From Christensenellaceae bacterium (GTDB lineage Bacteria; Bacillota; Clostridia; Christensenellales; Aristaeellaceae): a DNA stretch of 64,000 nt. The notes beneath the pieces were generated by a model, which had not been told where the DNA came from, made no database searches, and saw only the letters and a program-made list of their open reading frames with translations. The translations under genes were made by a program, and so were the position numbers. The number at the start of each line of letters is the position of its first letter. Positions within the stretch are counted from its first letter, which is position 1. Below, piece after piece: positions 24,895 to 34,301 of this stretch. The stretch covers positions 1 to 64,000 of the forward strand of contig JAHHSO010000008.1 of assembly GCA_020025205.1 (NCBI GenBank), in the 5' to 3' direction.

Positions 24895-25668
24895 TCAAGA
24901 ATTTGAGGATAAATTTTGTAAAGCATGACAGAGGTTTTTTTTAGCTTTGCGAACATCTTCTTCGCTTGTAAAAGTTCGCGTAAATTCATCGGCCACGGGC
25001 AGTCCCATGGGCACACCTGTACGCTTGAAGCGCATCGCGCCGGGCACGTCATGCTTGGCGGAAAGGTGGAAGGTCTCAGCGCCGGTTTTTTCGGCCAGAA
25101 GCGCGATATTTTGGAAAGAAACACCGCTTCCGGGCATGATGGTGATTCGGCCGGCTGCCTGCTGGACGAGTTTTGCAAGCAGGCTGGCACCCTCCAGCGC
25201 TGTTTTTTGCTGGCCGGAGGTGAGAATGGTGTCAAAGCCAAGAGAAATGGCCTGTTCCAGCGCTTCTTCGGCATTACGGCAGGTGTCAAAAGCTCTGTGC
25301 AGCGTCAGATGAAGCCCATCTGCAGCTTTGCGGCACTGGGAAAGAAAAGGAAGATCAAGCCCGCCATCGGGCGTGAGTGCGCCGACAACAGCGCCGGCTG
25401 CGCCCAGCGCGCGCAGCTGAGAGAGCTGTTCAAGAATTTCAGCCTTTTCGTCGTCCGTATAGCAGAAGTCCCCGAAACGCGGGCGAAGCAGCACATTGAC
25501 GGGAAGCTGCGTCCTTGCAGCGGCATGTCTGATGAGATAGGCAGAGGGGGACGTGCCGCCGATGATGAGGTTGGCGCAAAGTTCCAGCCGGTCGGCACCG
25601 CCGCGCTTGGCGGCCATGGCGGATTCCATAGAATCCACACAGATTTCAATATGAATATTGTCCATCAT
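24895..25668 (-). CDS. cutC: CutC family protein
   Basis: 257 residues forming a TIM-barrel of the CutC family: IEICVDSMESAMAAKRGGADRLELC (start; the last part is the signature), LLRPRFGDFCYTDDE near 80, and GFDTILTSGQQ near 155. The name comes from copper sensitivity in E. coli, but the reaction is not settled. In Firmicutes the gene is often placed near sugar or murein-sugar utilisation genes, which fits the PTS operon next to it. The ATG at 25668 overlaps the stop of the upstream YfhO-like gene (TGATG), so the two are coupled. It ends close to the upstream side of the PTS promoter. Confidence 0.92.
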   Translation of the reverse strand: MMDNIHIEICVDSMESAMAAKRGGADRLELCANLIIGGTSPSAYLIRHAAARTQLPVNVLLRPRFGDFCYTDDEKAEILEQLSQLRALGAAGAVVGALTPDGGLDLPFLSQCRKAADGLHLTLHRAFDTCRNAEEALEQAISLGFDTILTSGQQKTALEGASLLAKLVQQAAGRITIMPGSGVSFQNIALLAEKTGAETFHLSAKHDVPGAMRFKRTGVPMGLPVADEFTRTFTSEEDVRKAKKNLCHALQNLSSNS

Positions 25669-28007
25669 CAATCTTCCTTACGTGTGTTTTTGCGCTTCAG
25701 CATCCAGACATACAGGCTCAGGCAGGCGGCAGCGGTCAAACTCATGAGAATGCCAAGCGTCAACCCGCGTGTGTGATACTCAAAGCGGATGTTGTGTTCA
25801 CCGGGCTGGACGAATACGCTCATGAATGCAACGTCACACGGAATGATCTCCGTTTCTTCGCCATCGACAAAGGCGGTGAAGCCCTTATCGTATGGGATTG
25901 TGAACACGACAAGCCCTGCTTCCTTGGCGGAAATATGCGCAGAGAAGCCGTCTGAACGGGTTTCAAAGGTGTCGCAGGCATTGTCCTGAAGCCTTTGGAC
26001 GCTGCTTGTCCAGTCCGGAATATTGTAGACATCCAGCGTTTGCATCTGCGGCGCGAAGCGCTTCAGTTCTTCATCTTCCAGCGTCACACTGGCGAGCATC
26101 ACAGGCCCCACAGTTTCAGCATCCATGCGCTGGTGATGCGTGCCGGTGCAGACGGTTTGCAAAAAGCCCATTGGCACGGCGTTCGGGTTGGTGTATACGG
26201 GAATGCCGTTCTCATCGCGGCTGTAAACAAATCCGTCCGGCGCAGGGGTTTTGTCCAGATCATAATAGGAAGAGACGCTCAAAAGCGCACGGATGGGCGC
26301 CGAATGATCCGGCGGACGGACGGTGGTCGATTCATCGTAACCGAAGCCAGCCATGGAGACAAAACGCCCAACGACAGAGGCACGCAGAGACATGAAACTC
26401 GTCAGCGAAGATGCACCGCGAAGAAGGCCGTAATTGCGCAGTTTTCCGCCGTAGTCAATGCGCTGCCAGCCGGGAAGCTCCTGCTGCTGGAGGGCAGCCA
26501 GTGTGGGATCTGCAATTTCGCCAAGCGTATAGATGCCGTTTCCGGGGCCTTCCCCACCGGACAAAAGGTATCGGTCGTTGACGGAGATAAAACCGGCATA
26601 CTGAATGACCGCCGCGGCACAGACGACGGCGAGCATCGTCTTAAACGATACGCGGCGAAGAATCAAAAAGAGCATCGCACCTCCGCTGAGGAGCGCAAGC
26701 AGAAGGGACAATATGCGGAAAACGTCTGTACCATAAGCGCCTGTGCGGCGCGCGGCAAGCATTTGCCCAATCTGCTGGGGCAGATGCTCAAGCAGACTTT
26801 GAGGCAAAAGGAATGGAACGGTCAAAAGCACGGCAAGGCCGGTCAGCACGGCAAAGGAGATGAGAAAGGATGTCCGATCATCGTTCATTTTTTCAAGCGC
26901 GTACAGTGTGGAAAGCACCAGCAGCAGAACAAGCCCGTACCACCAGCGGGTGTATGCTGTATTGGTTTCCATCACGAACAGACCGCATAACACGGGCACA
27001 CAGGAAAATACGCCGAGGAGAGCCAGAAGCACCTTGAGCCAGCGGTGCTTCTTCTGCCGGAAGGCAAACACAAGAACGCCTGTCAGACCGAAAACGGGAA
27101 GATAGGCCGCTGTGGATGACCAGCTGTTGGCATCGCCGTAATAAGCGTGGACGACGTGGCTTTCGATAGGCATAATGAGGGAGCGCAGTCTTTCCAGCAG
27201 AACGGCGGGCGTATAGCGCTGGGCAAGGAGCGATGTATCGCTTGCGCCCGTCCTTGTGATGGAGAGCATGAAGCGCATCGCCGGAACCAGCAGTACGCCT
27301 GCCAGCGCACAGCCTATGGCGCATTCAAACACCGTGAAAAAGATGCGGCGGAAACTGCGATAGGGTTTCCAGTCGTCGCTGAAAAAGCGGCAGATAAAAT
27401 AGAGCGCCGCCAGCAGTGCAGTGGACAGCATGAAATAGTAATTGGTGAGCGTATTGAGCCCGCAAAAGAGCGCCAGAAGGCCGGGATGCGGGCGGCTGCT
27501 CATGGCCAGTTCAAGGCCAAGAAGCACGAGAGGAAAGCATGCAATGACTTCGGTAAAGTGATAAAACTGGGTGTTGATGAGCGTAAAGGAAGAGAACGTG
27601 TACAGGATGCTGCCAAGAAGCGCGAGACGCTCATTTTTGATCATCTGCTTGAAATAACAGAACGCACACAGTGCGCATACAGCATACTTTAAAACGGCCA
27701 TGATGCTGATGCCAAAAGGAATCAGTGCTTCGGGCAGAAGAGCCAGCGGCCAGACGAACGGACTGCCCAGCGTATAGAATGCATAGCTGCCAACGGCAGG
27801 AGCACCTAAAAAGGTGTTGAAACTATAGCTGTCAAGTCCGGCGCGCAGGATGCGGCGTGTTTCCAAAATAAAGGGAAGCTGCTGCTCGATAAAGTCTCCG
27901 CGCGTGACAAAACGCCCATGATAGGGAAGGATAGCGGGGGAAAGCGCCAGAAAAGCGAGAAGCGCTCCAAGCAGAAACGCGTGAGCGGCGGTGATGCGTT
28001 TTTTCAT
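25668..28007 (-). CDS. YfhO-family multi-pass membrane protein
   Basis: 779 residues from ATG 28007. About 12-14 hydrophobic segments fill the first two thirds, followed by an extracytoplasmic C-terminal domain (about 500-745) and one last membrane segment ending in KRKNTRKED. The start RGDFIEQQLPF near residue 40 and the fold match YfhO, a GT-C-like protein involved in glycosylation of lipoteichoic acid in some Firmicutes. The exact sugar donor here is unknown. Divergently transcribed from sbcD with overlapping promoters. It shares a TGATG overlap with cutC. Confidence 0.87.
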   Translation of the reverse strand: MKKRITAAHAFLLGALLAFLALSPAILPYHGRFVTRGDFIEQQLPFILETRRILRAGLDSYSFNTFLGAPAVGSYAFYTLGSPFVWPLALLPEALIPFGISIMAVLKYAVCALCAFCYFKQMIKNERLALLGSILYTFSSFTLINTQFYHFTEVIACFPLVLLGLELAMSSRPHPGLLALFCGLNTLTNYYFMLSTALLAALYFICRFFSDDWKPYRSFRRIFFTVFECAIGCALAGVLLVPAMRFMLSITRTGASDTSLLAQRYTPAVLLERLRSLIMPIESHVVHAYYGDANSWSSTAAYLPVFGLTGVLVFAFRQKKHRWLKVLLALLGVFSCVPVLCGLFVMETNTAYTRWWYGLVLLLVLSTLYALEKMNDDRTSFLISFAVLTGLAVLLTVPFLLPQSLLEHLPQQIGQMLAARRTGAYGTDVFRILSLLLALLSGGAMLFLILRRVSFKTMLAVVCAAAVIQYAGFISVNDRYLLSGGEGPGNGIYTLGEIADPTLAALQQQELPGWQRIDYGGKLRNYGLLRGASSLTSFMSLRASVVGRFVSMAGFGYDESTTVRPPDHSAPIRALLSVSSYYDLDKTPAPDGFVYSRDENGIPVYTNPNAVPMGFLQTVCTGTHHQRMDAETVGPVMLASVTLEDEELKRFAPQMQTLDVYNIPDWTSSVQRLQDNACDTFETRSDGFSAHISAKEAGLVVFTIPYDKGFTAFVDGEETEIIPCDVAFMSVFVQPGEHNIRFEYHTRGLTLGILMSLTAAACLSLYVWMLKRKNTRKED

Positions 28008-28051
28008 GCTGAAACCTCTGAAAAGCGGCAAATGCCAAAGTATATAAATTA

Positions 28052-28092
28052 AGTATAAGGAGTTGCACGGTCTGTGTCAAGGCGTGTATAAT
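28052..28092. promoter_or_regulatory. Overlapping divergent promoters for yfhO-like gene and sbcD
   Basis: Minus strand: TTGACA (28080-28075), 17 bases, TATACT (28057-28052) for the yfhO-like gene. Plus strand: TTGCAC (28063-28068), 18 bases, TATAAT (28087-28092) for sbcD. The two occupy almost the same 40 bases, so polymerase can hardly use both at once. Confidence 0.85.
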
Positions 28093-28120
28093 GAAAGCAA
28101 TTGTTAAGGAGGGAAAGCGG

Positions 28121-29239
28121 TTGAAGATCTTACATATATCTGATTTGCATCTGGGAAAAAGAGTGTTTGAATATTCGATGATCCAAGAGCAGAAATACAT
28201 GCTCAGTCAGGTGCTTCAAATGGCGCAGTCGGCAGATTTGACGCTGATTGCAGGCGATATCTACGACAGGCAGGTGCCGCCTGCCGAGGCAGTGAGGCTT
28301 TTTGATGACTTTCTCACCGATATGCGGGCTCAGGGAAGTCCGGTTGCGCTGATTGCAGGCAATCATGACAGCGCCGAGCGAGTGGCCTTCGGCGCACAGC
28401 TTTTTAAGGAAAGCGGCGTATATCTGTCTCGGGTTTATGATGGAACAATACAGAAGCTCACATTTGAAGATGAATATGGGACAGTTTGCGTATATCTTCT
28501 GCCCTTTGTTAAGCCTGCGCATGTCCGTGCAGCGACTGGGCGGCCGGAGATTGAAGGATATACAGCTGCTGTTGAAGCTGCCATTGAGGGAATGCACATA
28601 GACCTGTCGGTGCGCAACGTGCTTGTGGCGCATCAGTTTGTGACGGGTGCTGTCCGGAGTGAGTCTGAGGAAATCGCCGTTGGCGGATTGGACGGCGTAG
28701 ACGCATCTGTATTCAGTGCGTTTGACTATGTGGCGCTGGGACATCTGCATGCAGCGCAGTCCCTGATGGATGGCCGTGTACGTTACAGCGGTGCACCGCT
28801 TTGCTATGCGTTTTCGGAAGCAGGACGACATAAAGGGGCGCTGCTGGTCGATTTAAAGGAGAAAGGACATATGGAAGTTCAGCAGCTGCCATTCGTCCCT
28901 TTGCATGCCTTCAGAAAGGTGCGCGGCAGGTTTGAGGAAATTTTGAATCTGGACAATGCCTGCGAAGATTATGTGCAGGTGACGCTGACAGATGAGGATG
29001 ACGTGCCGGACGCCGCTGCCAAGCTGACGGCAATCTATCCCAGGCTGGCGCAGGTGCTGTATGACAATGCGCGCACGAGGGCGGCACAGGCGGATTTCAG
29101 CGTGGGGTCGTCACAGAATAAGGAGCCGATTGAGCTGTTTGAGGAACTGTATCAGATGCAGAACGGCGAAACGCTGTCCAAAGAACAGCGGGCGCTTGTC
29201 ATGGGCATGATGGAAAAAATCTGGGAGGAAGACGCATGA
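28121..29239 (+). CDS. sbcD: Exonuclease subunit SbcD
   Basis: Mre11-type nuclease that, with SbcC, opens hairpins and trims DNA ends. 372 residues. HISDLHLGK (residues 5-13), AGDIYDR (near 45), AGNHDS (near 87) and GHLHAAQ (near 207) supply the metal ligands of the calcineurin-like phosphoesterase. I place the start at TTG 28121, eight bases after AGGAGG; the ATG at 28091 lies inside the -10 box and cannot be on the mRNA. Its end overlaps sbcC by 4 bases (ATGA), as usual. Confidence 0.95.
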   Translation: MKILHISDLHLGKRVFEYSMIQEQKYMLSQVLQMAQSADLTLIAGDIYDRQVPPAEAVRLFDDFLTDMRAQGSPVALIAGNHDSAERVAFGAQLFKESGVYLSRVYDGTIQKLTFEDEYGTVCVYLLPFVKPAHVRAATGRPEIEGYTAAVEAAIEGMHIDLSVRNVLVAHQFVTGAVRSESEEIAVGGLDGVDASVFSAFDYVALGHLHAAQSLMDGRVRYSGAPLCYAFSEAGRHKGALLVDLKEKGHMEVQQLPFVPLHAFRKVRGRFEEILNLDNACEDYVQVTLTDEDDVPDAAAKLTAIYPRLAQVLYDNARTRAAQADFSVGSSQNKEPIELFEELYQMQNGETLSKEQRALVMGMMEKIWEEDA

Positions 29240-32004
29240 GACCGATTCATTTGACCCTCTGCGCATTAGGACCGTACGCAGGAAAGACGGATGTTGAATT
29301 CGATCGGCTGGGCACAAGCGGGCTGTACCTGATTTCGGGCGACACCGGCGCAGGAAAAACAACGCTTTTTGATGCGATTACATTTGCACTTTACGGTGAA
29401 GCCAGCGGATCAGAACGCGCTGGATCGATGCTCAGGAGCAAGTATGCCAAGCCGGATACTGAGACGTTTGTGGAAATGACGTTTGCACATCTGGGCAGTG
29501 TGTACAAGGTGCGCAGAAATCCGGAGTATGAAAGAAAGAGACGGCGCGGAGAAGGCATGACAGTCCAGAAGGCAGATGCACTGCTCACGTGGCCGGATGG
29601 ACGGGTGACGACAGGCAGCCGAGACGTCATCGCAGAAGTGGAAAATCTGATTGGACTGAAGCGAGAGCAGTTTGCACAGATCGGCATGATTGCTCAGGGC
29701 GATTTTAAACGCCTGCTTCTGGCGGATACGGAAGACCGGTGCGAGATTCTGAGGAAGATTTTTCATACGGAGCGTTTTGAAAAGCTGCAAAAGATGCTTG
29801 GAGAGCGCGCCAATGCCCTGAAACGGGAGGCAGAAGCAGCGGAGCGCGCCGTGCTTCACGATGCGCAGCAGCTGGAGGTACCACCGGAACTGCAGACGGA
29901 ATTTGAGCCGTACAGCAGAGAGCCGTCGTGGGCGAATCTGCCGAACCGTGTGGATCTGGCGCAGCGGGGCATGGCGCTGGACGAGGAAAGAAAAGAGCAG
30001 AATGCCCAGAAGATTCAGAAACTGACAGAGGCAAATGGCCTTCTCAGGGAACACATCGGCAGGGCACGTCAGCTTGAAAAGACAAAAAGCAGGCTTGAAG
30101 CACTCAGACAGCTGGAGAGCGAGGCCGTTCCGCGCGAAAAAGCGGCAGCGGAAGCGGTGCAGGAAGCCGAAACGTTCAAACCGCAGATTGAAGAACTGAC
30201 GCGTCAGATGGGCGTTCTTTCTGAACGCATGGGCGATTATGCGCGCATGGCTGTCCTTGAAGCGGAAGCAAAAACGGCAGAAACGGCGGCGCAGAATGCA
30301 CAGTATGCGGCACAGGACAATCACAGACAGGCAGATGAGCTGAAAGCCAAGATTGAAAAGGCTCGTCAGATGGTGGAGGGGCTTGGCGATGTGCAGGCGG
30401 AGCAGGCAAAGGCCGAGGCGGAAGCAGAAAAAGCAGAGGCTGAAATCGTCCAGCTGGAGGCGCTTCTTGTAAGCCTTGAGGATGAAGCTGTCAAGCGCGC
30501 GAAAAAGGAAGCGGCAGGCACGCTGGACGTGCAGGCACGCCGGACGAAGGATGACATGCAGGCCCGGTATGCACAGGCTGAACGGCTTTTCTTCGGCGCA
30601 CAGGCGGGACTTCTGGCGCAGCAGCTGGAGAACAACGCTCCCTGCCCGGTCTGCGGTTCCACCCATCACCCGGCACCGGCGGAAAAGCTGGAAGGAGCGC
30701 CAACGGAAGAGGAGCTGAATGCGCTTCGCACAAAGCGCGTAAAAGCGGAAGAAAAAGCCGCTTCTGCCTATGCGGAGGCGATGCGTGCAGCGGAAGCTCA
30801 TGAGGCGGCGGAAGAAACTTCGCGCAGGCAGGCCAGGCTGCTTCTGGGGGCATACCAGCCCGACAGCGCCAGACAGCAGACAGAGGCACGCTGCGAAGCG
30901 CTGAAAGCCAGAAAGAAAGAAGCTGAAAAAACAGCAGGTGTGCTGCTTGAGCGCATTGAAAAGCTGAAAAAAACGCAGAAACTGATTCCTGAAAAGGAAC
31001 GGGATGTGCAGAAGCTGGACGAAAGGGAACAGGAAGAACAGAAAAAGGCCGCAGCCAAGAACGCTGAAGGCCGGGAAAAGCGGGAACAGGTTCAGGCGCT
31101 GATAAAGAATCTGCCATATGCCGATGCGAAAGAGGCACAGAAGCATCTTGATGCGATGAAGCGTGAAAAGACGCAGAAGGAAACGCAGATTGAGGCGGCA
31201 AAAACGGCGTGGGATCGGGCCAAAGAAACATTGACGAGCCTGAGTGCCGAGCGAAAAGCACTGGACAAGTCGCTTGAAGAAGCGGAAAAGGAAGAGCCGC
31301 TTGCGATTCTGGAAAGCCGTGACGGCCAGATGCAGCAGGAAATCAAGCTGCTTCAGGAAGCTGACAAAAAACTGCATACACGCCTTTCTATCAACGAAGA
31401 GACGCTCAGCCGTCTGCGAAAGGAAATGACAGACAGCAGGACGATAAGGGAGAAGGCACAGCTGGCGGCTTCTCTTGATGCGACCGCCAACGGCAAGCTC
31501 TCCGGGCGCGAAAAGGTCAAGCTGGAAACCTATGTGCAGATGGCCTGTTTCGACCGCGTGATTGCCCGCGCGAATCTGCGCCTTTCGGGGATGACGGACA
31601 ATCAGTACGAACTCAGGCGCCGTGCATCTGCCGGCAATATGAGCAGGCAGAGCGGACTGGATATGGAGGTTGTCGATCATGCCAATGGCAGCACCCGTGA
31701 TGTGCGCACGCTCTCCGGCGGAGAATCGTTCATGGCTTCCTTGTCCCTTGCGCTGGGCATGAGTGATGAGATACAGTCCGGGGCGGGCGGCGTCCGGCTG
31801 GATTCACTGTTTGTGGATGAGGGGTTCGGCTCGCTTGACGCGCAGACGCTTTCGCAGGCGCTCAAAGTGCTGACGGGACTGACTGAAGGGGAGCGGCTTG
31901 TGGGTATCATTTCCCATGTAGAAGAGCTGAACAGGCGGATTGACAAAAAGATTCTCGTCAAAAAGGATCGAACAGGCACGAGCCACGTTCAGATCGAGGT
32001 TTGA
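29236..32004 (+). CDS. sbcC: Exonuclease subunit SbcC (SMC-like ATPase)
   Basis: Rad50-type ATPase partner of SbcD. 922 residues: Walker A GDTGAGKTTLFDA near residue 35, long coiled coils (about 180-460 and 490-750) rich in Ala/Glu/Lys, the zinc hook CPVCGS near 470 at the turn, and the C-terminal ABC signature LSGGESFMASLSLAL near 826 with Walker B SLFVDEGFG. Complete and of normal architecture. Coupled to sbcD through an ATGA overlap. Confidence 0.96.
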   Translation: MRPIHLTLCALGPYAGKTDVEFDRLGTSGLYLISGDTGAGKTTLFDAITFALYGEASGSERAGSMLRSKYAKPDTETFVEMTFAHLGSVYKVRRNPEYERKRRRGEGMTVQKADALLTWPDGRVTTGSRDVIAEVENLIGLKREQFAQIGMIAQGDFKRLLLADTEDRCEILRKIFHTERFEKLQKMLGERANALKREAEAAERAVLHDAQQLEVPPELQTEFEPYSREPSWANLPNRVDLAQRGMALDEERKEQNAQKIQKLTEANGLLREHIGRARQLEKTKSRLEALRQLESEAVPREKAAAEAVQEAETFKPQIEELTRQMGVLSERMGDYARMAVLEAEAKTAETAAQNAQYAAQDNHRQADELKAKIEKARQMVEGLGDVQAEQAKAEAEAEKAEAEIVQLEALLVSLEDEAVKRAKKEAAGTLDVQARRTKDDMQARYAQAERLFFGAQAGLLAQQLENNAPCPVCGSTHHPAPAEKLEGAPTEEELNALRTKRVKAEEKAASAYAEAMRAAEAHEAAEETSRRQARLLLGAYQPDSARQQTEARCEALKARKKEAEKTAGVLLERIEKLKKTQKLIPEKERDVQKLDEREQEEQKKAAAKNAEGREKREQVQALIKNLPYADAKEAQKHLDAMKREKTQKETQIEAAKTAWDRAKETLTSLSAERKALDKSLEEAEKEEPLAILESRDGQMQQEIKLLQEADKKLHTRLSINEETLSRLRKEMTDSRTIREKAQLAASLDATANGKLSGREKVKLETYVQMACFDRVIARANLRLSGMTDNQYELRRRASAGNMSRQSGLDMEVVDHANGSTRDVRTLSGGESFMASLSLALGMSDEIQSGAGGVRLDSLFVDEGFGSLDAQTLSQALKVLTGLTEGERLVGIISHVEELNRRIDKKILVKKDRTGTSHVQIEV

Positions 32005-32086
32005 CGCACGAAATAAATTTCTTCCAGTAAGGCATACCTTGTGTATTTTCTGATTTACAGCGTGCTGGATAAGGAGGATTTCAAAG

Positions 32087-32476
32087 ATGAATTTTAATAA
32101 AATGATACCGGAACTTTCCGTTTTTGATATTGGACAGACAATCGCATTTTATAAAAAGTTAGGCTTTGAAATAATCTATGAAAGACCTGAGGACTTGTTC
32201 GCTTTTATGTCTTTTGAAGAAAGTCAATTCATGTTTGAGCAAATCCACAATGATGGATGGAATATAGGGGAGATGCATTATCCATTGGGGCAAGGTGTAA
32301 ATTTTTCTATTGAAGCAGACGAAATTGAATGTTTATATAAGAGGCTAAAAGAAGAGAAAATGGAGTTTTATAGGGATTTGAAAACCTCTTATTACCGTGT
32401 CAACGACAAATGTGTAGAACAAAAAGAATTCTTAATACAAGATCCCAATGGATATTTATTGAGATTTACAAATTGA
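32087..32476 (+). CDS. VOC-superfamily protein (bleomycin-resistance/glyoxalase type)
   Basis: 129 residues. ELSVFDIGQTIAFYKKLGFEI at the start and FLIQDPNGYLLRF at the end are the two halves of the paired beta-alpha-beta-beta-beta fold. The second half resembles bleomycin-binding proteins that sequester the drug. Acid side chains usual for metal-dependent VOC enzymes are not all in place, so binding is more likely than catalysis (inference). AAGGAGG precedes the ATG. The gene and the next small one are clearly richer in A+T than sbcDC or the alcohol dehydrogenase on either side, which suggests horizontal acquisition. Confidence 0.85.
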   Translation: MNFNKMIPELSVFDIGQTIAFYKKLGFEIIYERPEDLFAFMSFEESQFMFEQIHNDGWNIGEMHYPLGQGVNFSIEADEIECLYKRLKEEKMEFYRDLKTSYYRVNDKCVEQKEFLIQDPNGYLLRFTN

Positions 32477-32579
32477 GTAATCAGAATGTATCTAACACTG
32501 TCTGCTAACAACACACTGTGCCAAGTAGGAATCGTCAGCCCAACGCTATGTATTTGAAAATTGGGAGAAGACAAAATAT

Positions 32580-32750
32580 ATGAAAAAGAATAGATGGGTA
32601 GCGTATATACATTGGGGACTATGTGCGGGTAATCTTTTAGTAGCAGCCTTGATCAGCGATACTGGAATAACGAAAGAAGTTATGCTATATTTGATACTGG
32701 CAGTAGTGTGGTTATTCAGTGGATTCATATATTGGAAGAGAGAAAAATGA
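32580..32750 (+). CDS. 56-residue membrane protein
   Basis: MKKNRWVAYIHWGLCAGNLL begins a short protein with two hydrophobic segments (about residues 8-26 and 33-50) and a positively charged end (YWKREK). GGGAGAAG lies about seven bases before the ATG, and a strong terminator follows 30 bases after the stop. It forms an AT-rich pair with the VOC gene. No known family is recognised. Confidence 0.65.
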   Translation: MKKNRWVAYIHWGLCAGNLLVAALISDTGITKEVMLYLILAVVWLFSGFIYWKREK

Positions 32751-32779
32751 ATTCCAATCAGCTAACAATTTATAAAAAC

Positions 32780-32816
32780 AAGGAGTGCATCAAACCTGAT
32801 ACACTCCTTATTTGTT
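32780..32816 (+). terminator. Terminator after the AT-rich VOC/membrane-protein pair
   Basis: Stem AAGGAGTGCATCA / TGATACACTCCTT (one mismatch) with a 4-base loop and a following T-rich tract. Confidence 0.85.
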
Positions 32817-32866
32817 TGAACATTTCTATGGCTTAATGATTACAAAAAAGTTTTTTATAATCAGAA

Positions 32867-34051
32867 TCAGCGCGCCATAGCTGCTTCATAGATGGCGAGC
32901 ATGTCCGGCTCAAAGAGCACACGGGCAGAGCCTTTCTTGCCGCCGCCGGCGACAGCGCAGCCATGTGCCATGTGCTCCAGCTGCGCGTGTGTCGGCTGAA
33001 TGCCCAGCTGCGGGATCGAGATGGGCATGCCGATGGAGGTAAAGAAGGCTTCCATCGCTTCGATGCCTTTGAGCGCGACGGTATGAGGATCGCCGTCAGG
33101 CGAAATGCCCATGACATTTACTGCGAACTGCACGAACCGCGGCAGGCAGTTGTCCATGACATAGCGTGCCCAGCTGCCCCAGACAGCTGCAAGGCCTGCG
33201 CCATGCGCGACATCAAACAGGCCGCCGATTTCATGCTCAAGACCGTGAGAAGACCAGTCGCCTCCGCAATTGCCGCAGCCGGTCAGACCATTATGGGAGA
33301 CGCTTCCTGCCCACATGATCTCGGCGCGTGCGTCGAGATTCTGCGGGTCATCGTGCAGAATTTTGGCATTGACCATGACTGTGCGCATCAGTGTCTCGGC
33401 AAGGCTGTCTGTCAGCTGCATGGTGCCGCCGCTGACGAAGTAGCGCTCCATGGTGTGCATCAGAATATCCGTGCAGCCGCAGGCGGTCTGGTAGTCCGGC
33501 AGGGTGAGGGTCAGTTCAGGGTCCATGATGGCAAACACGGGGCGCGCGTAGTCCGAATTGCAGCCGCGCTTGATGCCGCCTTCATCTTTGGTGATGACAG
33601 AAGAGTTGCTCATTTCGCTGCCTGCAGCAGAAAGCGTCAGGATGACACCCACCGGCATGCAGGCGGTCGGCACACGGCAGTGGTCATAGAAGTCCCAGAC
33701 GTCCCCCTCGTTGGTCAAACCGTAACCAATGGCCTTGGAGGAGTCGATGACACTGCCGCCGCCAACGGCGAGAATGAAGTCCACGCCTGCCTGGCGGCAA
33801 AGGTCAATGCCCTTGTAGACAAGGGAAAGCCGAGGGTTGGGCACAACACCGCCCAATTCCACATAAGCAATGCCTTCTGCATCCAGAGAGGCTTTCACAC
33901 GGGCCAGAAGGCCGGAACGAATGACGCTGCCGCTGCCGTAGTGAAGGAGAACTTTTTTGCATTTCTGGGCTTTCACCAGCTGGCCAACCTGGCTTTCTGT
34001 GCCGTTTCCAAATACAACGCGGGTAGGAGTGTAATACTGAAAAGGATACAT
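32867..34051 (-). CDS. Iron-containing alcohol dehydrogenase (butanol dehydrogenase type)
   Basis: Reduces aldehydes to alcohols with NAD(P)H as a fermentation electron sink. 394 residues, family length. The cofactor motif GGGSVIDSSKA is near residue 97; the metal ligands are expected in TDILMHTMERYF (Asp and His) and in HGLEHEIGGLFDVAHGAGLA (two His). The overall pattern is closest to YqhD/BdhA-type enzymes, which prefer NADPH (inference). Single gene with its own promoter carrying a palindrome at 34086-34106, suggesting specific control. It fits a fermentative host with the PFL operon elsewhere in the window. Confidence 0.93.
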   Translation of the reverse strand: MYPFQYYTPTRVVFGNGTESQVGQLVKAQKCKKVLLHYGSGSVIRSGLLARVKASLDAEGIAYVELGGVVPNPRLSLVYKGIDLCRQAGVDFILAVGGGSVIDSSKAIGYGLTNEGDVWDFYDHCRVPTACMPVGVILTLSAAGSEMSNSSVITKDEGGIKRGCNSDYARPVFAIMDPELTLTLPDYQTACGCTDILMHTMERYFVSGGTMQLTDSLAETLMRTVMVNAKILHDDPQNLDARAEIMWAGSVSHNGLTGCGNCGGDWSSHGLEHEIGGLFDVAHGAGLAAVWGSWARYVMDNCLPRFVQFAVNVMGISPDGDPHTVALKGIEAMEAFFTSIGMPISIPQLGIQPTHAQLEHMAHGCAVAGGGKKGSARVLFEPDMLAIYEAAMAR

Positions 34052-34084
34052 AAAGAATCCGTCCTTTCTATTTTTTCTGTCCTC

Positions 34085-34113
34085 AGTATACCTGAAAGTG
34101 GTATACAGTGCAA
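34085..34113 (-). promoter_or_regulatory. Promoter with operator-like palindrome for the alcohol dehydrogenase gene
   Basis: Minus strand TTGCAC (34113-34108), 17 bases, TATACT (34090-34085). A perfect inverted repeat GTATACC-7-GGTATAC (34086-34106) fills the spacer and overlaps the -10 box. A repressor or redox regulator could bind there; no cognate regulator is adjacent. Confidence 0.75.
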
Positions 34114-34199
34114 GATTTCTTTCAACTAGAAAAAAAGAAATGGCGGCAGTTATGAAAAAAGGCTGTACTAAAACTTATTTTTCTGAAAACTCATAAAAT

Positions 34200-34252
34200 A
34201 AATTCCAGCAGAAAATCAAGGCGTATCCTTGGTTCCTGCTGGAATTTTTATG
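34200..34252 (-). terminator. Terminator of the NrdD-tail-like gene
   Basis: A 12-bp perfect stem (AAATTCCAGCAG / CTGCTGGAATTT) with a 24-base loop and T-rich flanks on both sides lies downstream of the stop at 34302. Confidence 0.75.
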
Positions 34253-34301
34253 CATCCTCAATTTTTGAAATGAGAACTTTTTATGCAGCGCCTTCAAAGG
34301 T

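Noticed and set aside
28091..28120. ATG at 28091 as start of sbcD
   Set aside because: It overlaps the -10 box of the promoter, so it is not on the transcript; the TTG at 28121 has the ribosome binding site.
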